From contig NZ_JACRTA010000003.1 of the NCBI RefSeq assembly GCF_014385065.1, positions 62,001 to 126,000 of the forward strand: a stretch of 64,000 nt of DNA, given 5' to 3'. Both the position numbers and the translations under genes were made by a program. The notes beneath the pieces were generated by a model that saw only the letters and a program-made list of their open reading frames with translations, was not told the origin of the DNA and searched no databases. The stretch is from Lentihominibacter hominis. GTDB taxonomy: Bacteria > Bacillota > Clostridia > Peptostreptococcales > Anaerovoracaceae. Of this stretch, positions 36,455 to 44,042 are shown piece by piece (position 1 is the stretch's first letter; each line of letters starts with the position of its first letter).

Positions 36455-37595
36455 TAAATGTTCAAACAAGAAATATCTTTTAATGCCTGATTCATTTAAA
36501 GGAACGATGGACGCTATAGAGGTTTGTGATATCATGAGAACTGCTATCTATGACAAAGACCATGAGGCTGATATCATAAGTGTTCCCATTGCTGATGGAG
36601 GCGAGGGAACAGTAGACTGTTTTCTTTCTGCTTTTGGAGGAGATAAAAAACATATATCCGTAACAGGCCCTTATGGAAAACAAATCACGTCTTTTTATGG
36701 GATTACAGGAGATGTTGCTGTTATAGAAATGGCTGCGGCATCAGGATTTTCTTTTGACAGTGACGGCATGAGAGATCCGTCTTCAGCGACTACTTTCGGA
36801 GTTGGAGAACTGATCAAAGACGCAGTTGAAAACGGCAGCAGAAAAATTATTCTGGGGCTGGGAGGAAGCTGTACCAATGATGGCGGCGTGGGAATGGCAG
36901 CTGCTCTGGGAACAAGATTTTATGATAGAAATGGAAGAGAATTTGTTCCTGTCGGTAAGAATCTGTGCAGTATAGAGAAGATAGATAATTCAAAAACCGA
37001 TAAATTTCTGTCAGCAGTTTCTATAGAAGTAATGTGTGATATTGATAATCCTCTGTATGGTCATAATGGCGCAGCCTATATTTTTGCTCCTCAGAAAGGT
37101 GCAGATGAAGCCATGGTAGAGATGCTGGACAGAAATCTTAAATATTTTGCTGATCTTGTGAATTCAAATCTCGGTATAGATGTTTCATGTCTTTCCGGAG
37201 GTGGAGCTGCAGGGGGAATGGGCGCAGGAGCGTATGTTTTCCTTCATGCAGATATGAGGCAGGGAATAGATGTGATTTTAGATATGCTTCAGTTTGAAAG
37301 ATTGCTAAAGGACTGCAAAGTCATATTTACAGGTGAAGGACAGTTTGACAGACAAAGTCTCGGAGGCAAAGTTGTAGTGGGTATATCCAAGAGAGCTAAA
37401 AAGGCAGATGTCCCGGTGATAGCTGTGGTTGGACGTATGAAGGAAGACATTCCAGAGCTTGCCGAGGTAGGCATTAACCATGTATTTCAGACAGATCCCG
37501 GTATATATAAAAATAAAGAAGAGCTCATAACGCATTGCAGAGAGGATTTGTATAATGCTATGATAAAAATTCTTGATGGGAATTATATAAATTAA
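36447..37595 (+). CDS. Glycerate kinase
   Basis: 382 residues of the GlxK/GarK family, producing 2- or 3-phosphoglycerate from glycerate. PDSFKGTMDAIEVC at the N-terminus, PIADGGEGTVDCF, GLGGSCTNDGGVGMAAALG and TGEGQFDRQSLGGK are all family hallmarks. The start overlaps the permease stop, so translation is coupled. Glycerate kinase beside a CdaR-type regulator is a common arrangement. Confidence 0.95.
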   Translation: MNNKCSNKKYLLMPDSFKGTMDAIEVCDIMRTAIYDKDHEADIISVPIADGGEGTVDCFLSAFGGDKKHISVTGPYGKQITSFYGITGDVAVIEMAAASGFSFDSDGMRDPSSATTFGVGELIKDAVENGSRKIILGLGGSCTNDGGVGMAAALGTRFYDRNGREFVPVGKNLCSIEKIDNSKTDKFLSAVSIEVMCDIDNPLYGHNGAAYIFAPQKGADEAMVEMLDRNLKYFADLVNSNLGIDVSCLSGGGAAGGMGAGAYVFLHADMRQGIDVILDMLQFERLLKDCKVIFTGEGQFDRQSLGGKVVVGISKRAKKADVPVIAVVGRMKEDIPELAEVGINHVFQTDPGIYKNKEELITHCREDLYNAMIKILDGNYIN

Positions 37596-37638
37596 ATTTG
37601 TTCTTAGCGCACACGCTTTGATAATTGTTACAAGACTG

Positions 37639-37676
37639 AAAAAATGAGATTTCGATTTTACGGGATCTCATTTTTT
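37639..37676 (+). terminator. Terminator after the glycerate kinase operon
   Basis: Perfect 12-bp stem AAAAAATGAGAT (37639-37650) with ATCTCATTTTTT (37665-37676), 14-nt loop. The flanking A- and T-runs allow function in both directions. Confidence 0.92.
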
Positions 37677-37772
37677 CTTAGCCGGAATAATTCGGGAGAA
37701 ACCAGCCATACTTATCTTATGATAAATAATTTAATATGGGGTTACCCGGATATGATAAGGAGTTGAAAATCA

Positions 37773-38207
37773 ATGATTGAACAGGATACAATAAGATTGC
37801 TGAGGGAATGTGATGCAGGCATTAAGATGGGAGTTTCTTCTATAGATGATGTTTTTGATTATGTCAGCAGCGATGATTTTAGACATGCTCTTAAATATTG
37901 TAAAGATCAGCATGTAAAACTTCAGGATGAAATACAGACTCTTTTGGATAAATACCATGATGATGGAAAAGAACCTAATATGATGGCAAAAGGCATGTCA
38001 TGGATGAAAACTAATGCCAAACTTGCTATGGATGGTTCAGATGAAACTATTGCAGATCTTATGACAGACGGATGTAATATGGGAGTTAAAACCTTAAATA
38101 AATACCTTAATCAATATGAAGCAGCTGATGAGCAATCGAAAAACATAACGAAGCGATTGATAAATCTTGAAGAAAAACTGGTGATGGATTCTCGCAGATT
38201 TCTATAA
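37773..38207 (+). CDS. Conserved four-helix protein (ferritin-like/DUF2383-like), function unknown
   Basis: 144 residues predicted as a four-helix bundle: DTIRLLRECDAGIKMGVSSID, FRHALKYCKDQHVKLQDEI, a middle helix pair and LNKYLNQYEAADEQSKNI. The pattern resembles DUF2383-type ferritin-like proteins, but I cannot confirm metal ligands. AAGGAG precedes the ATG. An imperfect palindrome TTATCTTATGATAA (upstream, about 37711-37724) could be an operator. Monocistronic between two terminator-bounded units. Confidence 0.7.
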   Translation: MIEQDTIRLLRECDAGIKMGVSSIDDVFDYVSSDDFRHALKYCKDQHVKLQDEIQTLLDKYHDDGKEPNMMAKGMSWMKTNAKLAMDGSDETIADLMTDGCNMGVKTLNKYLNQYEAADEQSKNITKRLINLEEKLVMDSRRFL

Positions 38208-38344
38208 CATGCAGAGCAGTGAATTGACAGAAAAATATTTATGATATTGCAGCATCAGTCATGATTTTATGATAGCAAAGCTTTGATCAAACCTTCTTTT
38301 TCCTTGAGATTATGCATACATTTAAGGAGAAGGGAGGTTTTTTA

Positions 38345-38908
38345 GTGAAAAGAATCTTAAAGAGATGGGAAAAAGTGCTTACAGGTGCCCTTATAGGTAT
38401 ATTTTTACTTGCAGGCGGTTTCATGGGTGTGGATAAATTTATGACTAAAGAGAGAAGTTTGACTATATTTGATGAGGCTTCTGTTGTATCGGGAAACGCA
38501 CCGGCTGATGAATCTGCATCTTCTGATAAAGAAGTTAAAAATTCAGATCTTAAAATAGATGCTAAATCAGCTGTACTTATAGACGGAAGCAGTGGGAAAG
38601 TGCTGTTTGCGCAGAATGAAAAGGAACATCTGCCTCCGGCGTCTGTAACGAAGGTAATGACTCTTCTTTTGATATTGGAGGCTTGTGATTCGGGTAAGAT
38701 ATCACTTGATGATAAAGTGACCGTTTCAGAACGAGCAGCAGCCATGGGAGGCAGCCAAATGTATATGGAACCGGGTGAACAACATACTGTGGAGGAATTG
38801 CTCAAAGGGGTGATTATGGTCAGCGCCAATGATGGATGTGTTGCGTTTAAAAATATGCAGTTTAGGGAACAAAATAAAAACAGTATTACAAGCATTTGCA
38901 GCAGCTGA
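38345..38908 (+). pseudogene. D-alanyl-D-alanine carboxypeptidase (S11), disrupted by island insertion
   Basis: 5' part of a penicillin-binding DacF-type carboxypeptidase. GTG start with GGGAGG 7 nt upstream; a membrane segment (about 13-33) then the S11 domain. The SxxK motif is ASVTK and the SxN motif is SAND. After SANDGCVA the protein identity ends abruptly at 38843-38844 and reads 21 unrelated codons to a stop at 38908. The KTG motif and C-terminal domain are missing. The break coincides with the inverted-repeat end of the island, so the gene was cut by integration and its 3' half is expected to the right of 63998. Confidence 0.9.
38843..38870 (+). repeat. Left end of the island (attL, inverted-repeat arm)
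   Basis: Begins GCGTTTAA and ends AGTTTAGGGAAC. Its reverse complement matches 63971-63998, with the outer 8 bp and the inner GGGAAC identical. It begins exactly where carboxypeptidase coding homology stops. Confidence 0.85.
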
Positions 38909-39531
38909 TTGATTTAGGCTACGTTTATGTAGAAAAAAATGCTAATAATAGAAAGCTGAAGGGGAGGAATATATACATACTTCTATTACAGCTTCACCAA
39001 AATAGAGCAGAGAGTATTGATACCGCTGAAAGTACACTTTTAAAAGGTAGTATAATGTTTGAAATGGTTTCCAATATACCGGATACATCCGGCGGCATGA
39101 GTACAGCGCCGAATATGGCGAATATGTCTGGGGAAAGATCAGAAGTGTCAATGATACAGTCATCAAATGGCTTTGATGAGATGCTTGAGGGAACAGAAGG
39201 AGTGGACGGAGAAGAACAGATTGCATATACAGATATTTTTGTTTTGGAACATACCAAAGAAATCGGTATTCTGCGAGCTATTAATGCATTAAAACATAAT
39301 ATTTAGCAGGTGTTTAATGTAGAAACGTTCATTATTGGATTATATGCAGGATTGATCGGCATTGGAATTACAGAATTTTTATTAATTCCATGTAATGCGA
39401 TTATTCATAATGTGATAGGAACAGAGCTTGTTAATGCAGTTGTGCTTATTCTGTTGGCATTGATTGGTGTATTTATTCCGGCAAAGAAAGCCGCGAAAAA
39501 AGATCTGGCAACTACATTAGAGGTAGCATAA
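38896..39531 (+). pseudogene. Remnant of an FtsX/MacB-like ABC permease
   Basis: The 3' part reads EHTKEIGILRAINALKHNI, then an in-frame TAG (39304-39306), then QVFNVETFIIGLYAGLIG and IPAKKAAKKDLATTLEVA. This is the conserved C-terminal tail of MacB-type permeases (usually EIGILRAIGAS and PAKKAAKKDP). The middle, from about 39056, looks like part of the extracellular domain joined by deletion. The first 50 codons (LIDLGYVYVEKNANNRKLKG) seem to come from another gene. Not functional as it stands. Confidence 0.75.
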
Positions 39532-39558
39532 TCGTTATGGCATTGTTATTAAACAGAT

Positions 39559-39608
39559 AAAAACACTGTCAATTCTTGAAGATACAATAGGAAATTGACG
39601 GTGTTTTT
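39559..39608. terminator. Bidirectional terminator between the permease remnant and the kinase gene
   Basis: AAAAACAC-t-GTCAATT (39559-39574) pairs with AATTGAC-g-GTGTTTTT (39593-39608): 15 pairs with one mismatch and A/T runs on both sides. It serves convergent units. Confidence 0.9.
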
Positions 39609-39668
39609 ACTATGGCTGAAGAAAGAACTTTGATGTGTTTGCCTGCATGATTTCTGCGGAAATTACGA

Positions 39669-40700
39669 TTATTTGAGTGGAAGCGTTACAGTGAATGCAG
39701 TCCCTTTTCCTATCTCACTGGAAACAGAAATTGTTCCTCCGTGAAGATCAACAATTCGTTTTGCAAGAGTTAATCCTAAACCATTTCCAATCTCGTTGCG
39801 TGAAGAATCAGCCTGATAAAACTTTTCGTAAATTCGTTTCAAAACATCTTTGCTCATTCCGATTCCGTTATCAACGATAGAAATTTTTACGGAACGTCTG
39901 TCTGTGCTTAGTAGAACACGGATTTGTCCACGATCTGGAACAAATTTCATCGCATTTCCGAAAATATTCTGCCATACCTGCATCAGCATTTCTCTGTTGC
40001 CTGTGTAATTGACAGTGCAGAGGTCAATATCAAGATCCAGTTCTTTTTCTATCCATTGCGATTCAAACAACAAGATCACTTCCCTAAGCTGCTCATCCAG
40101 AGAGAAAGTTTCCTTTTTCACTTCAATTTCCTGATTTTCAAGTCTGGACAGAAGAAGAATATTTCCAGTCAGATTGGAAAGACGGCGAGTGTTAAAAAGA
40201 ATTCTATTCGTATATTCTGTTCGTTTTTCTTCCGTTAAAGAATTATTTTGCAGTAAGGTGGCATATCCTTCAATGGCAGAGCAAGGTGTCTTGAATTCGT
40301 GAGAAACATTTTCAATAAAATCTGTTCGGAAAATTTCCGTATTGGAGAGTTCTTGAATCATCTTATTAAAATTTTGTGCTACGGAACGAAGCTCTTCTGC
40401 CTGAATGTTATCACTGAGTCGTACTTCAAAATTGCCTTTTACCACTTCTTTTGTTGCATTATCAATATTCTGAATAAATTTCAGAGGACGTTTTCCAATG
40501 ACCTGAGAGAAAATTGTTCCAACAATAATACTGACTAGTGCAGATACAAGCAATATAAGTTCCGGTCTTGGGTTGGTTAAAATTCCACTGCGCAAAAGAA
40601 GAATAATAAATAAGTTAGTTAAAAAAACAGTAATAACAAGAATTAGAAAGACCATAGCGGAAAAAACAACCGTGATGTGAAACGTTTTTTTATTTATCAT
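39669..40700 (-). CDS. Sensor histidine kinase, intramembrane-sensing type
   Basis: 343 residues. Two transmembrane helices (about 10-36 and 47-67) enclose an external loop of only about ten residues, typical of kinases that sense through the membrane or via a transporter. A HAMP region follows, then H-box SHEFKTP (about 137-143), N-box WQNIFGNAMKF, G1 DNGIGM, F-box and G2 GNGLGLTLAKRI. Overlaps the response regulator by 11 nt, so the two are cotranscribed. The same operator boxes before the ABC exporter suggest that exporter is the output. Confidence 0.93.
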   Translation of the reverse strand: MINKKTFHITVVFSAMVFLILVITVFLTNLFIILLLRSGILTNPRPELILLVSALVSIIVGTIFSQVIGKRPLKFIQNIDNATKEVVKGNFEVRLSDNIQAEELRSVAQNFNKMIQELSNTEIFRTDFIENVSHEFKTPCSAIEGYATLLQNNSLTEEKRTEYTNRILFNTRRLSNLTGNILLLSRLENQEIEVKKETFSLDEQLREVILLFESQWIEKELDLDIDLCTVNYTGNREMLMQVWQNIFGNAMKFVPDRGQIRVLLSTDRRSVKISIVDNGIGMSKDVLKRIYEKFYQADSSRNEIGNGLGLTLAKRIVDLHGGTISVSSEIGKGTAFTVTLPLK

Positions 40701-41373
40701 TTTTTTTCACCGCCTTATAGCCAAGTCCCCGGACTGTTACAATCTCAAAATCAGGATTTTCTTTAAATTTTTCACGCAGACGGCTAATATGGACCTCAAG
40801 TGTGTGTGTATCCGTTTCGGTGTCCGGTCCCCAGATTTCATCCATGATCTGCCGCCGTGTGAAAATACGGTTTGGCGAAGAAATCAGTTTGAATAACAGA
40901 AGAAATTCCTTTTGCGGGAGTTCTGTTTTTTTAGAATTTGTAATTACCGTGAAAGTTGTGCTGTCAAATTCCGTGTTTCCGAGTTTTGCCATTCTCTGGT
41001 TGACAATCTGAGAACGGCGAAGCAGCGCTTCTACACGCCACACCATTTCATTGACATCAATGGGTTTTACCATATAATCATCAGTTCCGGCGAGAAATCC
41101 TTCGTGTTTGTCCGCAGCATTTTCTTTTGCTGTGATGATGAGAATAGGGATAGTGTATCCGGCCTTTCGGATGACTTTTGTCATTTCAAAACCATCCATA
41201 TTCGGCATCATGACATCAGAAACAATTACGTCTATATAATTTTTTTCCAACATATCAAAAGCATTTAGACCATCTGATGCGGGAATCGGCTTATAACCGT
41301 TATCGGAAAGAACAGTACAGAAAAGATCGCGAAGCTCTTTATCATCTTCCACAACTAATATCTGAAACATAGC
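40690..41373 (-). CDS. OmpR/PhoB-family response regulator
   Basis: 227 residues. Receiver domain: QILVVEDDKELRD, phospho-acceptor Asp in VIVSDVMMPNMDGF, conserved Thr/Lys in IITAKENA. C-terminal winged helix: LPQKEFLLLFKLISSPNRIFTRRQIMDEIWG and VRGLGYKAVKK. The ATG at 41373 has GAGGAGG 8 nt upstream; an in-frame start at 41415 would lie before that ribosome-binding site. The predicted binding boxes (TTGAGRT, 11-bp phasing) occur before its own gene and the exporter genes. Confidence 0.95.
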   Translation of the reverse strand, partial: AMFQILVVEDDKELRDLFCTVLSDNGYKPIPASDGLNAFDMLEKNYIDVIVSDVMMPNMDGFEMTKVIRKAGYTIPILIITAKENAADKHEGFLAGTDDYMVKPIDVNEMVWRVEALLRRSQIVNQRMAKLGNTEFDSTTFTVITNSKKTELPQKEFLLLFKLISSPNRIFTRRQIMDEIWGPDTETDTHTLEVHISRLREKFKENPDFEIVTVRGLGYKAVKKNDK

Positions 41374-41424
41374 ATGTACCTCCTCTATCAGTATAATCCT
41401 TATATTTTTTATCATAACATAAAA

Positions 41425-41442
41425 ACCTCAACTATATCTCAA
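41425..41442 (-). promoter_or_regulatory. Tandem TTGAGRT boxes before the two-component operon
   Basis: On the minus strand TTGAGAT starts at 41442 and TTGAGGT at 41431, exactly 11 nt apart, about 50 nt before the regulator start. This is one helical turn, as expected for an OmpR-family dimer, and suggests autoregulation. Confidence 0.7.
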
Positions 41443-41492
41443 TAAAAGCCATCCATAGAACTTTTTTTGAACACTTTTCCATTCAGAACAAT

Positions 41493-41519
41493 AAAAGGAT
41501 CCCGGAAACGCCGAGACCC
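41493..41519 (-). terminator. Terminator of the nitroreductase gene
   Basis: On the minus strand GGGTCTCGG pairs with CCGGGATCC (two G-U pairs) and is followed by TTTT. It lies about 28 nt beyond the nitroreductase stop. Confidence 0.65.
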
Positions 41520-41546
41520 AATGAGAAAGCAGTATATAAGTATTAT

Positions 41547-42077
41547 TTATTTTACATGAAGAATATAGTTTTCTTTTCGCGGAGCGGTTTTTGGAAGTTC
41601 GCCGTTTGCATATCCCAGTGCAATAGAAGCGACGCCCATGAGATTCTCAGGCAGACTCAATTGTTTTAACAGGACTTTGCCTTTTTCTGAAGAAAAGATA
41701 TCTTTGGAGCGGTGAATCCAACAGCTTCCCAGTCCGGCAGCATAAGTTGCATTCAGCATGTTTCCGGCGGCTAAGGAACCGTCTTCGACAGGTGCAACTC
41801 CATCTTCCGGTGCCAATACGAAGATAATTGTCGGTGCGCCGTAATATGGATGAAAAGCTCCGGTGGGATCTACAATTTTCCCGCTCATTTCGTCGATCTG
41901 TTTTACCAGTTTTGGATTTTGAATAGCGATAATGACAGGAGCCTGAGAGCCGTTGCTATTTGCAGCATACGTTCCAGTTTCCAAAACTGCGTTTAATTCC
42001 TCGTCTGTAATCTGTTCCGGTTTGAAAGAACGGATACTTCTTCTTTCTTTTAATACCTTTAATACTCCATTGTTCAT
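41547..42077 (-). CDS. Nitroreductase-family protein
   Basis: 176 residues. FMN-dependent nitroreductase fold: LKERRSIRSFKPEQITDEELNAVLE, AANSNGSQAP, AGLGSCWIH, and IALGYANGELPKTAPRKENYILH. Acts on quinones, nitro compounds or flavin; substrate unknown. The ATG at 42077 has GGAGG 9 nt upstream. Divergent from the exporter operon, with a TTGAGGT box pair in its own orientation at 42154-42139, so probably under the same response regulator. Confidence 0.9.
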   Translation of the reverse strand: MNNGVLKVLKERRSIRSFKPEQITDEELNAVLETGTYAANSNGSQAPVIIAIQNPKLVKQIDEMSGKIVDPTGAFHPYYGAPTIIFVLAPEDGVAPVEDGSLAAGNMLNATYAAGLGSCWIHRSKDIFSSEKGKVLLKQLSLPENLMGVASIALGYANGELPKTAPRKENYILHVK

Positions 42078-42138
42078 ATTCAAATACCTCCATTTATAAA
42101 TTTGAATGTTTGGATCTTGGATATCATAGAACAGCATT

Positions 42139-42154
42139 CTCAACTCAACCTCAA
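42139..42154 (-). promoter_or_regulatory. TTGAG box pair facing the nitroreductase gene
   Basis: On the minus strand TTGAGGT starts at 42154 and TTGAGAA at 42143, again 11 nt apart, 62 nt before the nitroreductase start. Confidence 0.6.
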
Positions 42155-42194
42155 GTAAATGTGAAGGAAATATAAAAGGGTAAAATCTAAAAAG

Positions 42195-42234
42195 TTGAGG
42201 TTCAGTTGAGGTTGGATTGAGGTCTAGTTGAGAA
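42195..42234 (+). promoter_or_regulatory. Four tandem TTGAGGT boxes before the ABC exporter
   Basis: TTGAGGT at 42195, 42206 and 42217 and TTGAGAA at 42228: four copies at exact 11-nt period, 45-84 nt before the exporter start. Same motif and phasing as in front of the two-component genes; likely activation site of the response regulator at 40690. Confidence 0.8.
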
Positions 42235-42278
42235 AAGTCAGATATCGTATCAGCAGAATAAAAATGAGGAGGTTCATT

Positions 42279-44042
42279 ATGCTGAAAATATTAAGATATC
42301 TCAGAAAGAAAGACTTGGGACTGATTTTTATCAGTTTGCTGTTTATTGCTACTCAGGTCTGGCTGGATTTGAAGATGCCGGATTATATGTCGGAAATCAC
42401 GCGGCTGGTACAGACGGAAGGAAGTGAAATGGGAGAGATTATGTCTGCCGGAGGGAAAATGCTTCTCTGCGCTTTCGGAAGCCTGATAGCGGCAATGATT
42501 GTCGGTTTCATGGTAGCGAAAGTGGCGGCAAGTCTTTCTATGCGGCTTCGTGAAAAAGTATATGATAAAACAATGTCGTTTTCTATGGAAGAGATCAATG
42601 GTTTTTCAACTGCCAGCCTGATTACTCGTTCTACAAATGATATTACGCAGATTCAAATGTGTGTGGCAATAGGATTACAGGCAATAATTAAGGCACCGAT
42701 TATGGCAGTCTGGGCAGTTGTGAAAATTGCAGGAAAAGGTTGGGAATGGACGGCTGCAACAGGAGGGGCGGTCATTGTTCTGATACTGATGCTCGGAAGC
42801 GTGATTGCGCTTGCTATGCCGAAATTTAAAAGTATTCAGAAACTGACGGATAGTTTGAACCGTGTAGCAAGAGAAAATCTGACCGGACTTCGGGTTGTCA
42901 GAGCCTACCATGCGGAAGATTATCAGGAAGCCCGTTTTGAAAAGGCAAATGATGATTTGACAAAAAACCATTTATTTACCAGTCGTACTATGGCGTTTAT
43001 GCAGCCGGGAATGCAGCTTATTATGTCTGGGCTTGGACTTGCGATTTACTGGATTGGTACGTATCTGATCGACGGAGCGGCAGGACCGGATAAGCTGACA
43101 CTGTTTTCTGACATGGTGGTATTTTCGCAGTATGCAATGCAGGTGGTTCTGGCGTTTATGCTTCTGACGATGACATTTATCATTCTTCCGCGTGTTATCG
43201 TTTCAGCAAAACGTATTAATGAGGTTCTGGACACTAAGACGAAGATCCATGATGGAAAGGTGACAGATTCTGAGCTTTACGAACAGGGAGAAGTGGAATT
43301 CAGACATGTCAGTTTTCAATATCCGGATGCGGAAGAATATATTCTGCATGATATTAGTTTTACTGCACATAAAGGGGAGACCGTTGCATTTATCGGCTCA
43401 ACAGGAAGCGGAAAGAGCACATTGATTAATCTTGTTCCGAGGTTTTATGATGCAACAGAGGGTGAAGTTATTGTAGATGGAATTAATGTTAAAAACTATA
43501 CGCAGGAAGCGCTTCACAATAAATTGGGATATGTGCCGCAGAAAGCGGTAATGTTCAATGGAACGGTTACTTCCAATGTAACCTATGGTGAAAATGGAAG
43601 AGCTCCGGCAGAAAAGGACGATATTATAGAAGCAGTATCCGTTGCTCAGGCAGAGGAATTTGTTATGAAAATGGATGGAACCTATGATGCGAAGATTGCG
43701 CAGGGCGGAACGAATGTGTCCGGAGGACAGAAACAGCGTCTTGCTATTGCAAGAGCTATCTGCCGCAGACCGGAAATCTATGTGTTTGATGATTCATTTT
43801 CAGCGTTGGATTATAAGACGGATCGAATTTTGCGGAAAAAACTGAAAGAAACAACGAACGGTGCAACCAGCCTGATCGTGGCACAGAGAATCGGAACCAT
43901 TATGGATGCGGATAAAATTATCGTATTAGATGAAGGAAGGGTTGTCGGTCAGGGAACGCACAGGGAGCTGTTGAAAAACTGTCCAGTTTATCTGGAAATT
44001 GCAGAGTCACAGCTTACAAAGGAGGAGATTGCAAATGCCTAA
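42279..44042 (+). CDS. Heterodimeric ABC exporter, subunit with degenerate ATPase site
   Basis: 587 residues: six-helix exporter membrane domain (about 15-310) and a nucleotide-binding domain with GSTGSGKST, signature VSGGQKQRLAIARA and Walker B YVFDDSFSALD. The usual catalytic Glu after Walker B is Asp, as in the inactive-site partner of TM287/288- and LmrCD-type pairs. GAGGAGG precedes the ATG at 42279; the in-frame start at 42228 lies inside the operator boxes. Overlaps the partner gene by 8 nt. Substrate unknown, probably drugs, peptides or lipids. Confidence 0.93.
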   Translation: MLKILRYLRKKDLGLIFISLLFIATQVWLDLKMPDYMSEITRLVQTEGSEMGEIMSAGGKMLLCAFGSLIAAMIVGFMVAKVAASLSMRLREKVYDKTMSFSMEEINGFSTASLITRSTNDITQIQMCVAIGLQAIIKAPIMAVWAVVKIAGKGWEWTAATGGAVIVLILMLGSVIALAMPKFKSIQKLTDSLNRVARENLTGLRVVRAYHAEDYQEARFEKANDDLTKNHLFTSRTMAFMQPGMQLIMSGLGLAIYWIGTYLIDGAAGPDKLTLFSDMVVFSQYAMQVVLAFMLLTMTFIILPRVIVSAKRINEVLDTKTKIHDGKVTDSELYEQGEVEFRHVSFQYPDAEEYILHDISFTAHKGETVAFIGSTGSGKSTLINLVPRFYDATEGEVIVDGINVKNYTQEALHNKLGYVPQKAVMFNGTVTSNVTYGENGRAPAEKDDIIEAVSVAQAEEFVMKMDGTYDAKIAQGGTNVSGGQKQRLAIARAICRRPEIYVFDDSFSALDYKTDRILRKKLKETTNGATSLIVAQRIGTIMDADKIIVLDEGRVVGQGTHRELLKNCPVYLEIAESQLTKEEIANA

